Assembly: GCA_911728455.2 (NCBI GenBank)
Contig: OU452229.1
Location: 1,803,001 to 1,867,000 of the forward strand
DNA from: Marthasterias glacialis
Taxonomy: Eukaryota; Echinodermata; Asteroidea; Forcipulatida; Asteriidae
DNA: 64,000 nt
Direction of reading: 5' to 3'
The notes under the pieces: model-generated
What the model was told of the DNA's origin: nothing
The model's database searches: none
Seen by the model: only the letters and a program-made list of their open reading frames with translations
In this document: positions 23,813 through 34,900 of the stretch, piece by piece
How the letters are laid out: every line of letters begins with the position of its first letter
How positions within the stretch are numbered: position 1 is the first letter of the stretch
Program-made: the position numbers and the translations under genes

Positions 23813-24987
23813 TGTGATTTATCTGGGGTTCAGTGTATTGATATTGAAATGCCGTTGATGCACAGGTCACAAGGTTGTACAACTAGCACAACAGTCGACC
23901 TTTTTTACACCAGCAGGTCATTTGCAATAAAATGTCTCTTTAGAAAAAAAGTAGGGCATGGCTTTTGTATATTTTTTGCTACAAAATTACACCCGAGACA
24001 TGCTTTTCTACTCCCAGGCGAATAATAAACCTCCTTCAATAGTGGCAAAAAGACAACCATACTTGCTATCAATTCTGTATTTATTTTGATTTTCTGTATG
24101 CTGGCATAAAATTTCTACTTGGCTTCAGGGCTGTTAGAAACTTACTTTTGCAAAAAAAAAGAGGAACACAAAAGAAAACAAAACCACAAAATCTCTCTCC
24201 GATAACTGCTACATATTTAAATAAAGTCTATACAAAACGGGAGGGTTTCTTGAAATTAATTAATAACCTGTTTTATTCTTCAGGTCAACAAAAGACCACG
24301 TGACCTTTGTTGACAAAAAAGAGTGACCTTGTACATTCCAGTGCCTTTTCTGGCAGGCGAGATAACCACACGGGGTATATGGGAAATCTTTACCTTTTGC
24401 GTCATAATTTATACATAAATTCAAGTCTAGAGTTATGTATTACAGCCGAACAAGTGTTGAGTGTGCCCCCTTTGTTCATTAATAAAACTCAGACAGTGCA
24501 ATCTCAATAAAATATAAGATTTCATGTTTTCTTCCATTGAGCTGCGTACAAATCGTTCCTGGAGGAAGTCCAGGCTCTGTGGCTCTTTCGTAACCATACG
24601 ATGTCACAGGTTACATGGTTTACATATGATTCTACTATAACAATGTATTCCATAAACAATATAGTCATCACAATTAGACTAACGGAAATCAGTCTGAGAA
24701 ATATGGATGACTCCAAGAACATGTATACGGACCTCCGTGAGTGCCATTTATATTCACGAGACTTCCCTCGCCAAAAACAAGGAAAAAGACATGCGCGATA
24801 AATTCGACTACCGTTCATAATGGAAGTAAAAAGAAGGCTTAACATCTCAATTGAAGTAAGTCGTTTTGGTGAGTGAAAAACATCTATGTTACTCTAAAGC
24901 CGTCTTTTGGTCCGTATGCGGAATCGTAGGACCGCAAGTTGAAATTTAGTCATCACTTCATTATCTAACTTGGTACACCATTTAACC

Positions 24988-26066
24988 AACTTGTACAGAT
25001 TGATAAACATATGCCCCGCTTGGGCAACTTGTCTAGATTGATATACATATGCCCTGCTTGGGCAACTTGTTTAGAATGATACATATGCCCCGCTTGGGCA
25101 ATTTATCTAAATTGATACATATGCCCCGCTTGGACAATTTATCTAGATTGATATACATATGCCCTGCTTGGGCAACTTGTTTAGAATGATACATATGCCC
25201 CGCTTGGGCAATTTATCTAAATTGATACATATGCCCCGCTTGGACAATTTATCTAGATTGATATACATATGCCCTGCTTGGGCAACTTGTTTAGATTGAT
25301 ACATATGCCCCGCTTGGGCAACTTGTTTAGATTGATACATATGCCCCGCTTGGGCAACTTGTTTAGATTGATATACATAAGCCCCGCTTGGACAACTTAT
25401 CTAGATTGATATACATATGCCCTGCTTGGGCAACTTGTTTAGAATGATACATATGCCCCGCTTGGGCAATTTATCTAAATTGATACATATGCCCCGCTTG
25501 GACAATTTATCTAGATTGATATACATATGCCCTGCTTGGGCAACTTGTTTAGATTGATACATATGCCCTGCTTGGGCAACTTGTTTAGATTGATACATAT
25601 GCCCCGCTTGGGCAACTTGTTTAGATTGATACATATGCCCCGCTTGGGCAACTTGTTTAGATTGATACATATGCCCCGCTTGGGCAATTTATCTAGATTG
25701 ATATACATATGCCCCGCTTGGGCAACTTGTTTAGATTGATAAACATATGCCCCGCTTGGGCAACTAATGTCTAGATTGATATATGCCCTGCTTGGGCAAC
25801 TAATGTCTAGATTAATACACATATGCCCCACTTGGGCAACTAATGTCTAGATTGATATACATTTCCCCTGCTTGGGCAACTTGTCTAGATTGATATACAT
25901 GCCCCGCTTGGGCAACTAATGCCTAGATTGATATACATATGCCCCATATGGGCAATTTGCCTACATTGAGATACATTATTTATGCCCCGTTTGGGCAACT
26001 AATGCTAACATTGGTAAACGTATGCCCAAATTGATATGTATACCCCGCTGGGCAATTTGTCTACAT
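24988..26066. repeat. 36–38-bp minisatellite (CATATGCCCCGCTTGGGCAA unit)
   Basis: About 29 copies of a unit containing CATATGCCCCGCTTGGGCAA, joined by TTGTTTAGATTGATA-like spacers. Units are 36 bp, or 38 bp when a TA is inserted. A higher-order period of about 110 bp (three units) is visible at 25033–25260 and again at 25400–25520. Copies decay toward 26066. Both strands show apparent ORFs (up to 106 codons), which are by-products of the repeat. Confidence 0.92.
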
Positions 26067-26687
26067 TTGCCCAACAGGGGCTTGGAAGTGATCCCACTGA
26101 AATTATTTCCTAAACACAGAAGGTAACACTAAACACAGAAGGCCCTAGTGTTGATTTCCAACCAAATCTACGTAGGGTACTTTTTTCATTTTTTTCTCTG
26201 AGTACGCAAACTGATATCATTCTGACATCAACTTGATTTCTCACAATGGTCTACATGATAACTGTAAGAGGTATTCACACACCACTCGATTTGCAGTCAG
26301 AAAGACGCAAAGAGCTCATTAAATGTTATAGCTATTTTCTCTTAGATAGAAAGTTGCAATAAATCTATAATTATTTTAGTTCAGTACTAATACATTAAAA
26401 GGTGTTGACAACATTGGTATAGGACTAATTTTTATTTTACAGATTTTTACACAACTTACGTGGTCCAAATACGGTCACGGCGGACAACTTCCCCTGAAAC
26501 AGTTTTATTTTTGATGAATCGGTAAATCAATTAATGTTGATCTCGCAAGACCCAAACTCGATGTTCCAAATCGTGAAAAAAAAATAGTTTTTCCCCCAAT
26601 ATTTTCTCGTGACGCCAAACACCGAATGAGCCTAATTTGTTTTTTATTTCATGAATTTTCGGTAATGAAGTGCGGGTGGTCCTGGAC

Positions 26688-27170
26688 AATAGACCGACCC
26701 ACCAAGCCCCGCTTCCTAACGTATTGACCAATCACAGCCTTGACAACGCCACTGAAAGTCTGACAAAATAATGTGCGACACGTTAAAATCCCATTAGAAA
26801 AGTAAACAAACCGCCGCCATTGATCTGACACACAACAGCACACACAACTGTACTTACTTTTGTTTTGCTTGATTTTTTTTCGTATTTCTGGTGGTGCAAA
26901 TCCCACAGCAGTGGTCCTTGTATCAGTCGTGTAAAAGTGGTTCAACAGTGTTCCTGTCTGCATTGTTCTTTGGACTCAAGGCACTGCTCAAAAGGCCACG
27001 AAACTAAATCGGCATATCGCTCGCGAAAGCCATGTAAATGATTCTGTGTGTATCCGATACGTGTATGTGGCCGCAACCGAACCACCGCTGCGATCATGGC
27101 AAGAAAGTCATGCCATGTGCTGTTGCTAGGCAGTTGCTAAGGTAGGCGGGGCTTAATGGATCGGTCTATT
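26688..27170. mobile_element. 483-bp MITE with ~25-bp terminal inverted repeats
   Basis: AATAGACCGACCCACCAAGC at the left is inverted as GCTTAATGGATCGGTCTATT at the right, and pairing extends through CCCCGC / GCGGGG. There is no transposase. A left-end fragment of the same family is at 15256–15370. Confidence 0.8.
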
Positions 27171-27684
27171 ACCAAAAGTTGTCCATGTGCTTGACAATAA
27201 CATAGCTCTGGATAGAATGTACAGTTTAATCATATTGTTAAAGAATTTCATACTTTACTCTTATAATTATGAAATGTTGGTTGGATACTTACAAGAATAA
27301 TTATTTAAATGACTCTCTACATACTATGATATTGATAATACATTTCTTTCTAACCCACTTACACAGTGGATGATTTGAATAATGTCATGGGTGACATCAA
27401 CACCACGCCCCTATGATGCCAATAATACCATTAGGCTCATGCAGCACGCATTATCAAGGAGATTACAAAACAAAATTCTTGTCCATCCGGCATTTAACAT
27501 TTCCTAAAATTACTTTCTCAACTCCCTGGGGGAGGAGCATATAACATCTCAAACTGCTTTATATAATTGCAAAAAAGAGGTCAATTCAACACAAGACCAA
27601 TTCTGCCCTCGTAGGTTTCAATGTATACACCTTGGTTAGAAGATACAATTTATGGTCACGTGTATTACTCAGGTCGGCCAGGTC

Positions 27685-27760
27685 TGGACTGGAGCCCACA
27701 ACGGGTAAATGAATCCGTTGAGAGAGACAAACACAACTGCCTCTTCCCCTTTTTCCGACC
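27685..27760 (+). repeat. Short dispersed repeat (also at 57081–57200 and 60049–60177)
   Basis: GGGTAAATGAATCCGTTGAG, GAGACAAACACAACTG and CTCTTCCCC recur in the same order at 57150–57200 and 60118–60175. The longer copies add CAGAAACAAGACATG and AACGCAAGTCTCTTCAC upstream. It is probably a SINE or LINE fragment. Confidence 0.6.
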
Positions 27761-27850
27761 GTGTATACGAAGGGTCATTGTTGGCGTGGCGGCACTTTAT
27801 AAACAAAAATGCAAGAAAGTTTCGTGCTCCAGTAAATCTTTTCTAGTCCT

Positions 27851-28935
27851 CTATTCCACTTTACCAGTAAGGAGCAAATTCCTACCCATTTCCTCCCAGT
27901 CCAGCTGAAATCCTAATATCTTCCGGAGTTCCAGTTGGGACACCTCGATAAACTCCTTCGCCTGCATCATTGACTGGTAGACATCTTCATTAACCTCCCT
28001 GGGGTCTTTGTCGTACAGCAAGCGGGTCTTTATATGAACACACACCATGACTGTCGCCATTAGACGGAAAATCCGATCAAGGACGCCCTCAATGTCCAAA
28101 GCAACTCCTTGCGACACCAACTCTAAAAAAAAAAAAATAATAAAATAAATAAAAATACATTAAAAAACAAATCAAAATTTGTGAAAGCATCATCTATTTT
28201 ACCGAATTGAACGCCCTCCGGTATGAAGGTGTACCAAAATCTAGCGGTATGTGCCTTCATAAATCTGGCTCAGTTTTATAAAGTCGCTTAGCAGTAAATG
28301 TTGCCCTAATCAAAAAGAAGCATTATGGGATCTGGTATTTTGGCTGCTAACCATATTCAGGTAAGCATAATTTTTTGGGCACGCAAAATAGGTTATTGTT
28401 CGTTTGTTTGTGGTGGTGATGGTGGGGGTGATTGTTTTTTTGTGGGCATGTTTGACCATACCCTCCGAGGACATTTTACAAAAGGGCCAAAAGGTCCTCA
28501 TTAGTCTGTTCTTTGTTTTCATTGGTACGCCATCGGCCACCATTTGTGTATAAAACCAATGAACTGCTCCAGTACAGGAACGATATAATTATCAATAGAT
28601 ATCCTCGGACATAATGGTGGTTCACGAATGTGTGCATGTGTGTGTTTATTTGTTTGTTTGTTTGTTTGTTTGTTGAGTTGTTTGTTTGTTTGTTTTTGCA
28701 AAGGTTTTGTTTTATACTGATAATGTATTGGTGTATTTTCACATGTCTTGCCAAAGTGCACAAAGTTGTACGCCGAAGACCTTGATTCCTTTAATATTGC
28801 GACAAACTCTCTGAGGGTAACCCACTTTTACAACTTCTCACCTGATTCCAGCTTTTCTTTGATGAGCCTACGTGACTCAATGTGGTTAACCCCGAGTATC
28901 GCGTCGAAACCGGGAAAGAATATCCAAGAACCGCC
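27851..28935 (-). CDS. PARP4: PARP4 C-terminal vault (MVP)-interaction region (exons 29–30)
   Basis: Exons 28842–28935 and 27851–28122 encode about residues 1643–1763 and the stop codon. GSWIFFPGFDAILGVN, EGVLDRIFRLMATVMV and LRKILGFQLDWEEMGRNLLL align with the C-terminus of vertebrate PARP4, the part known to bind major vault protein and dock the enzyme in the vault. The acceptor of the last exon follows a long T-run. No clear AATAAA was identified in the 3' flank, so the end of the mRNA is undefined. Confidence 0.86.
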
Positions 28936-31900
28936 CTGTGATAACCAGAAAGAAACACACTTAGTGGCAGGCAGAATAACTTGGCGACCTAAAACTGAGT
29001 ATTGATCACTGTTAGTGATACTATTACTGTTACTATTACTGTTACCGTTACCGTTACCGTTACTGTTACTGTTATTGGTATTTCTGGCAATGAAACCAAG
29101 GATGCCTCATAAGTGAACATAATCCGTGTATAGCTCTCAAGTCTGAGGAAACCTGTGGAAAAATGTGCTTGCCATGTGAACCAGAAACACCGGGTAAGTT
29201 CCCCTCTTCCACGATAAGTGTTCTGGGTTCTTTTACGTGCACTACCAATCCTAGTACACGGCTTACGAATGTCCCATCCAAAGGACAAAGCAATTATGGT
29301 ACAGTATCTTGCTCAAGGACACTAGTGTACCGCGACCGGGATTCGAACCCACACTTTGCTGCCGGCACCACCACAACTTGAGTCCGGTTATCTAGGCCGC
29401 TTGGCCACCACACTCCACAAAAAAACAACCACCATAGCACAATGGGCGGTGTAATTTTAGATTAGATTATTTACAAGATTTACTATAATCTATGATAGCT
29501 GCAATCCCAAGTTTTCTGTTCAGAAGTGTGCGAGCAGTTTTTCGTATAAACCTACCTGTTCCTGCATGTCAAGAAGGCGTTCTGTGTCCATCGTAAGTCT
29601 CTCCTGGCGTGGGGGTGGGGGTGGTGGTGATGCGTCTTTGATAGATAATGGAGGTGGGGGTGGGGGTGGTGGTGATGCGTCTTTGATAGATGGTGGACAT
29701 GGTTGTGGGGCTAATGCATATCGGCCTGGGGGTGGTGGCAACGCATCTAGACCGTAAAGTAAATCTAAAGGGGGTGGGGCTTCAGGAAATTTAGATGGAG
29801 GTTGGGGTAGAGCGATTGGATCTATGATGTCTGTCTTTGAGCGAAGTGATCGATGATGTCTGATACCTCCGTCGTTACGTGCAGGTGGAGCTGGGGCTAC
29901 AGACTCGTCATAGGACAAAGGTGTGGCAGACATTTTTCTTTTTTTCTTTTTCGTAAAAGGATTAAAATTCTTTAGCATTGCCGTTAAATTCATCCCAGAT
30001 TTATAGGTCCTAGGCTGACTGGAAGGTTTGGGCTTCTCGATAGTTTGGTCTGTCAGGGCCATCTCCTTTAACGGTTCCAGTAACTTCGGTATTCCTCCTT
30101 CTCGAAATTCAACTGGTTCGTGACGAATACTTTTCTCTGCTGCTCTCGCCATGGAAGGCATAGGCAAGCGTTTTGCTTCCCGGGTCTCAACTATTCGATC
30201 TTCTAGGAAATCAACAGCTGGTTCGTAATGTACTTCTTTCTTTTGCGTCATCAAGGTAGGCAAAGGCTCCAAACCTTTTGCTTGCGGCATCTTTATTTCT
30301 TGTACCCATTCCTGAAGCGGTTCCTCAGGCATTGTGACTCTCTGCTCTGCCATTTCTGGTTCAGGCATTGCGATCATGAATTCCTGGTCCATTTCTATGT
30401 CTTCATCAATCTCACCTAAGCTCATTGACTTCAGGAGAGAAAAATTCCACGAACTTGTCCGTGCAGCTTGTATGCCTCTTGACAAGTCTTCCAGGGAAAC
30501 TTCATCGTCTTCTCTGGATTCATATACGGCTGATGATGATGCTTGTCTGCGTCCCAAGAGCTCGGATTCATCTTGCCAGCTACCTGGGGGGACCTCTACA
30601 CCTCCCAGCCAGGTCAACTCTGTTCGAATTAAACAACAAACAACGAAACAAATTAATTTCTACAAAGGTAATGCATTAAGTTGACTTTACACCACGTGAT
30701 GCAGAAACTTTGAAGTGTCTGCATTTCCCCACCCCAAAGCTCTTTTTATCACTAAAGACAAAGCACTGTAGGCCTATGGGTAATTATCAAAAACGAAGTT
30801 GACTTTAGTTTCAATCTGGACGCTCACTGAATAAAAAGTTCGTATCAGTACCATCTTCAGTTTACTATGATTATTTACCCATTCCTAATTGCTGTTCTTG
30901 GGCTGTTGTTTATTTTAAGATCAATCAACTTCTCCTTTTCAACGATTTTTGGGCTCTTAAGTTTTTTGTTGTTTTTTGGTGTTATAATCATTCTAATTTC
31001 TTTTGTGCGTTTGTTGCATTGTCATTATTCATTTATATTTTTGGTACATTTTTGTGTAAAACCTTAAGAGAGTACGTGCTGGGATTGCTGTACACGTTTC
31101 CTACGACTGCTATCCCGTGCGCGACAGGAAAATATTCGCGGCTCCTTTTTTTTTAATTAAACGGTCGACCCTACTTCAAAGAAATAATGACAATATAGTT
31201 AATATTTTGTCATTACCTTGATCATCTTGCAGTGATATTTCAGAAGCAAACGGAATGGATGGGACGTATTTTTTTGCTTTCTTCACTGGTTGGTCTCGCT
31301 GTCTTACCATTTCAATCTGACACCTTCACAGAATCCAAACCATAAATCATGAGACTAAAGTGTTTCTATTGAAAGTAATGGTTATACAAATTATCTTATG
31401 TAAATGACGATGGACTGGTCCCCGGCCCTATGCCTGATTATTATTGTAAATTTGTTTAGCATCATTAATCTGTGTCCAGTTCGATGAACTTGGACCCAGA
31501 TATTGAACGCTGGGTTGCGGTTCATCCCCAACTCCGACCCCTCCCCCTCCCGATTGCACACAATCGGCAAGCACTGTTAAAGCCATCAGAATAACATTGT
31601 TGAAGGCCAACATTGGTGGAAATTACCACTGCAAAGGTATAACATAATATCCTTTATCTTGGAACGACTACTCACGTTTCAGCCCATTCAACAGCTTGCT
31701 GTAAGGAATCCAGTTCATCCACATTCGAGAGATCTGTTCAAAATGAAAACCATTGTTCATCTCACTCATCTAATAAACAAAATTCTAATAATCCTCCACT
31801 TTTAATAATTACGAAGCTGATCGCGTAACTTATCCACCATTACGAACGTCTGTTACGGACCCTATGTCCGACACTGACCATTATGTCCGACATGTGATTT

Positions 31901-34900
31901 GGAACATTTTGTCCGATGTCCAACAATTTGTTTGATGTCCGACAATATACAACTGTTACACGCTGTGGTTGGGGCAGATGGCACCCGAGGCGAAGCAGAG
32001 GGGTGCCACCCTCCCTCCCCCTCCCCTCCCCCCCCCCCCCCCGCCGGGGAGTACAAAACCCATGGACCCCATCACACAGCGTGCAACAATATTGTACCAT
32101 AGATTGCAGGATTGGGACACAACCATTGAAATAAATTACATTTCTTTATTTAACTTATTGAACCGTGCATTTCGTTGTTTGTTTGAACAAATTCAAACAC
32201 TTTAACAGGAAATGACATACAACCTCATACCCGGAGCTATTTATAATAATGTACAAGGTGGTGGAAAAGAACAACGGTGGGCACGATCAAGGTAATGTAA
32301 CTCCTAAGCGTGCGCCATACATGCGTCTTCGTAGCGTATCAGGTGATTGGTTCTTGACCATTAAAAGTTAACAATCTTGAACTCCGGTATAACAAAGCCT
32401 TAATCATTATGTCCAACTCCATGAACATGACGGTCCATCTCGGCACCTTGGACTAATGTTCTTGTTTTGTCATGCATCATCGATCCACCTGACTGAACAC
32501 AGACTTTCTTCTTTTTTATTTGGGGGCGAGAGTTTGGATGGATGACTGGGTGGGGCAGGGGATGGGCTAGGCCTTTACGTTGTCTTTCCTATAGCCCTCT
32601 GTACCCGGAATATCATTGGGGAGTCATTCCAAAGATCTCACATAAGCTATGTCAATGTTTTCTATTTCGAAGTTTACCTTTCATAGATTTAAAGAAGAGT
32701 GAAAGATTGTTAGGATTTCACCTTCTGACACCGTCGTCTCCAGAACTTCAGTGGGTAAAGTTGTCTTCGTTTCCAGGGAGGCGTTATTAACAAGATCAAA
32801 AGCCTGCCTCATGTCGCGTTTCACACGGGCACAGAATTTTGAAAAACGATGAGCAACCTAAAATAACAAAAGTGTAAAACTTCAGATTATATCATCTTTA
32901 CACAGTCACGATCACCCATGTTTGTCGACCCAGTAAACAGACACAAATCTCTTTGTTCTCCCGTTGTTTGTTCGACATTGGTTGAGTACGAAAGCGAATG
33001 AAGGACATCCTCGCTCTGTCAAAACACCCGGAGCTCTTTTAAAGTCCTCTGTTTCAACTGGTATCCACGATCAACATCCTAGTTTCACATCACTATAAAT
33101 TATACACAGTCATGTAAAAAGCTGTATATGGTGCACGTCATCATTATGGACCTTCTTCATCTGGTGCGGCCATTTTGTTTTTCTCCCATGCAAATGAGTA
33201 TTAACAAATTAAAATTAGAGGCTGGTAATTTTTGTGAGCAGAATATAGGGAGACATGCGGCTTATACAAAGTAGATGTCATATAGCATTCAAAAGTTAAA
33301 AGTTTTTTAATACAAAAGAAATCAATAATTTGTGATGATGGCCTACGGCAATTAGATGAAACTAGAAAAATACGATGACTAACAAAGAAAAAGCAAAAAA
33401 TATTATATTTACCTTTAAGGTAAGGGGTTGAGTGTGGGTCAGTTTTTCTTTAGCTACTTCGTAAGCCTCTGAAAAGAACTTCTCTGCAGTTTTAAAGGAG
33501 TAGGAGTCTACCGCTGCGTTGGCCGTCTGGAGGAGCTTGGTCACAAGATTTGATGGGGAGAGCTGCATTCAAACACAACCGAATGATAAGAGTATATTAC
33601 GCCTAATGTACTGATAATGTGGCCAGACAGATAAAAAAGAAAATTGTATACCAAGTGAAAGCTTCGAAATAAATAAGTGTAGTCATAATATGGAAAATGC
33701 CTTTGGATTCACTTTAGAAGAAGGGATTATTGTGCCTTTGATGATACAAGCATGTAAGAATAACTTGTCACAAGGAAGATATTGCATTGCTTCTTGTTTT
33801 GAATCGATAGAATTGTACAGCCATACGTAAAAGAAAACGTTATTTTTTAAATCAACTTAGGCTTGTCCGTGTTTTTGTTGATCTATCATTACCGGTAATG
33901 CTGTTTGACTTGAATAATGACAAAAGATAGTAAAGCAGTATAATGAAAGTCTATTGCATAGTCACCTACAAACTAACCTCGGGCCTGGCTTCACTGGGCT
34001 CCTCCCATTTCAGGGTGGGTAGCTGATCAACGTCTTCGGATGAGAGAATATCGTCCACGGTGTGAACCAATGCTAGCCTTTGGCCTTCTCCAAGCTGCTT
34101 CTGCTCGTCCTTCACATTCAAGGATGGACGGTTTAATAAAATTCAAATATTCTTCAAAAATAAGCAGTTAAAGTCCCACGTTTGCCTAAGGCCTCATATG
34201 GTTTAAAACTCCGTCTGTGTATCTATCTTGCCTTCGTTGAGATTTAAACTACAGTAAAATATATTATTGTTGGGTCAAACTTTTCTTGATTAAAAATTCA
34301 CAATGTGAAATAGTAACACATTTTCGGGTTTTACTTTCCCTAAATGATTCCCAAGATGTTTAGAGTGTTGCAGCAAAATGTTGATCACATTCACAGAGAC
34401 CCAATAATCCCTGTGTCTATGTTTAACCCTCCGTCAGAGTTTATATTTATTCATCAATACAACCTTTGTCAGTAAATTCAATCCCTCGTTTTCAAGAAAC
34501 TCACCAAGAGCCAGCCCGTAAAAACTTCATCGTCATCGACGGTCATATTTTAGTGAAAAGGCAAACGCTTTATGTTTTGTCATGTATTTTGTTCGTGTTC
34601 ATATCACGCTCATTTCATAAGCGATGATCGAAACAAGTAGAGTGATTCAGGGAGTATCCTTCCCTTTCTTCGACTTTGATTGTACTTCAGACGAAATGTT
34701 TATTTGCAAAAAAATATTAATGGCCTCACGTTTCGACCCTAGCAGAATCTTTCTCTTTTTTTGGTTAGCCTTTGAGAAAGACTCTGCTAGGGTCGAAACG
34801 CGAGGCGATTAACATTTTTGTTTTTGCATTCAAACAGCAGGTCCTTGTGATTGGTAAGCAGCTTGCAACAGCTTATTTTATTTTTTGAAACATTTATTTG

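Larger units (their letters stand above)
23012..27850. other. Intergenic region between lectin start and PARP4 end
   Basis: No coding exon was recognised in this 4.8-kb stretch. It should contain the lectin promoter (just above 23011, no clear TATA box) and the PARP4 3' UTR (below 27851). Recognisable contents are a ~28-A run at about 23782–23809, a 36-bp minisatellite at 24988–26066, a 483-bp MITE at 26688–27170 and a short dispersed repeat at 27685–27760. The remaining ~24300–24900 segment shows no recognisable feature. Confidence 0.7.

Noticed and set aside
25143-25831. ORFs of 65–106 codons with MYQSKQVAQAGH-type repeats
   Set aside because: They are products of the 36–38-bp minisatellite, present on both strands and broken by the 38-bp variants.
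24988-26066. Possible CRISPR array
   Set aside because: There are no unique spacers of constant length; the whole unit is repeated, the context is eukaryotic and no cas genes are present.
30867-31067. 66-codon hydrophobic plus-strand ORF
   Set aside because: It is a T-rich intronic sequence antisense to PARP4; hydrophobicity follows from base composition.
31428-31613. Gly-rich minus-strand ORF as an extra PARP4 exon
   Set aside because: It has a plausible acceptor but no GT donor that keeps frame, and exons 26 and 27 join correctly without it.
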